Origin: Lachnospiraceae bacterium
GTDB lineage: Bacteria > Bacillota > Clostridia > Lachnospirales > Lachnospiraceae
Assembly (NCBI GenBank): GCA_009774585.1
Contig: VSOA01000266.1
Location: 1 to 5,257 of the forward strand
DNA: 5,257 nucleotides
Reading direction: 5' to 3'
This document shows positions 5,045-5,257 of this stretch, piece after piece. The translations under genes were made by a program, and so were the position numbers. Position 1 is the first letter of the stretch, and every line of letters starts with the position of its first letter. The notes under the pieces are model-generated. The model was given only the letters and a program-made list of their open reading frames with translations. It ran no database searches and was not told where the DNA came from.

Positions 5045-5257
5045 ATGAGCAAGGAGATGGTAGACATGACCAACAGAGAGATACTTTTGGCTCTTATGGG
5101 GCGTATGGATGGCGTGGAAAGTAGTTTGGGTAATTTGCACGGTAAAATCGATGCATTAGAAACCGGACAGAAAACGCTGCACGGTAAAATCGATGCATTA
5201 GAACCCGGAAAGAATACGAAGAACGGCAAAATCTATAAAAAAGAAACCATGACTGTG
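5045..5257 (+). CDS. Small repeat protein, probably coiled-coil, start only (runs off the right edge)
   Basis: Seventy-one codons are open from ATG 5045 to the window end. GAGAGG at 5031-5036, eight bases upstream, supports the start. No enzyme motif is seen. Residues 1-30 are mixed (MTNREILLALMGRMDGVESS). From residue 31 a 14-residue unit repeats: LHGKIDALETGQKT, LHGKIDALEPGKNT, then a diverged NGKIYKKET unit. Fourteen residues equal two heptads, and the Leu/Ile spacing fits a helical coiled coil, although the proline in unit 2 is unfavourable. Small proteins with such L-x-x-K-I-x-x-L-E-x-G-Q units are common in Clostridia and have no assigned function known to me. The gene has its own strong promoter and a structured leader, so it is separate from metNIQ. 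Function unknown. Confidence 0.75.
   Translation, partial: MSKEMVDMTNREILLALMGRMDGVESSLGNLHGKIDALETGQKTLHGKIDALEPGKNTKNGKIYKKETMTV
5135..5257 (+). repeat. 42-bp tandem repeat inside the small protein gene
   Basis: Unit 1 (5135-5176) and unit 2 (5177-5218) differ at only four of 42 bases, with 26 consecutive bases identical. A third, diverged unit begins at 5219 and reaches the edge. The unit keeps the reading frame (14 codons), so copy number can change without a frameshift. Confidence 0.9.

Noticed and set aside
4933..5229. 98-codon minus-strand frame with repeated SNASILPC segments
   Set aside because: Its repeats are only the antisense of the 42-bp repeat in the plus-strand gene, which has a ribosome binding site and promoter.

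Overview
The window looks like a piece of a Firmicutes chromosome, most likely a gut Clostridia of the Lachnospiraceae type. The grounds are strong AGGAGG-type ribosome binding sites, sigma-A promoters of the TTGACA-N17-TATAAT kind, moderate GC, a lipoprotein solute-binding protein, and the overall style of the proteins. The genus assignment is an inference from style, not from a search.

Layout: (1) Positions 1-547, minus strand: the N-terminal 182 codons of an AraC-family regulator (cupin sensor domain); its DNA-binding domain lies outside the window. (2) Positions 548-932: a divergent intergenic region with one promoter for the regulator, one promoter for cysK, a promoter-proximal inverted repeat, and about 120 bases of back-to-back hairpins ending at the cysK ribosome binding site. 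(3) 933-1871: cysK, cysteine synthase. (4) 1872-2029: a spacer with its own promoter embedded in nested palindromes. (5) 2030-4684: metN-metI-metQ, a complete D/L-methionine-type ABC importer (ATPase with NIL domain, permease, lipoprotein). (6) 4711-4818: a hairpin and then a good intrinsic terminator that closes the operon. (7) 4823-5044: a near-consensus promoter followed by a predicted three-way-junction RNA. (8) 5045 to the end: the start of a small protein with 42-bp tandem repeats, which runs off the window.

Together, cysK makes cysteine from O-acetylserine and sulfide, while MetNIQ imports methionine or related sulfur compounds, so the core is a sulfur amino acid supply locus. I see no SAM-I riboswitch or T-box upstream of cysK or metN. 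Both promoters instead overlap or abut inverted repeats sharing the hexamer CATACT, which points to repressor control, perhaps by one shared regulator. The least explained parts are the hairpin-dense cysK leader, which may be a dispersed palindromic repeat rather than a dedicated regulator, and the three-way-junction RNA before the repeat protein.
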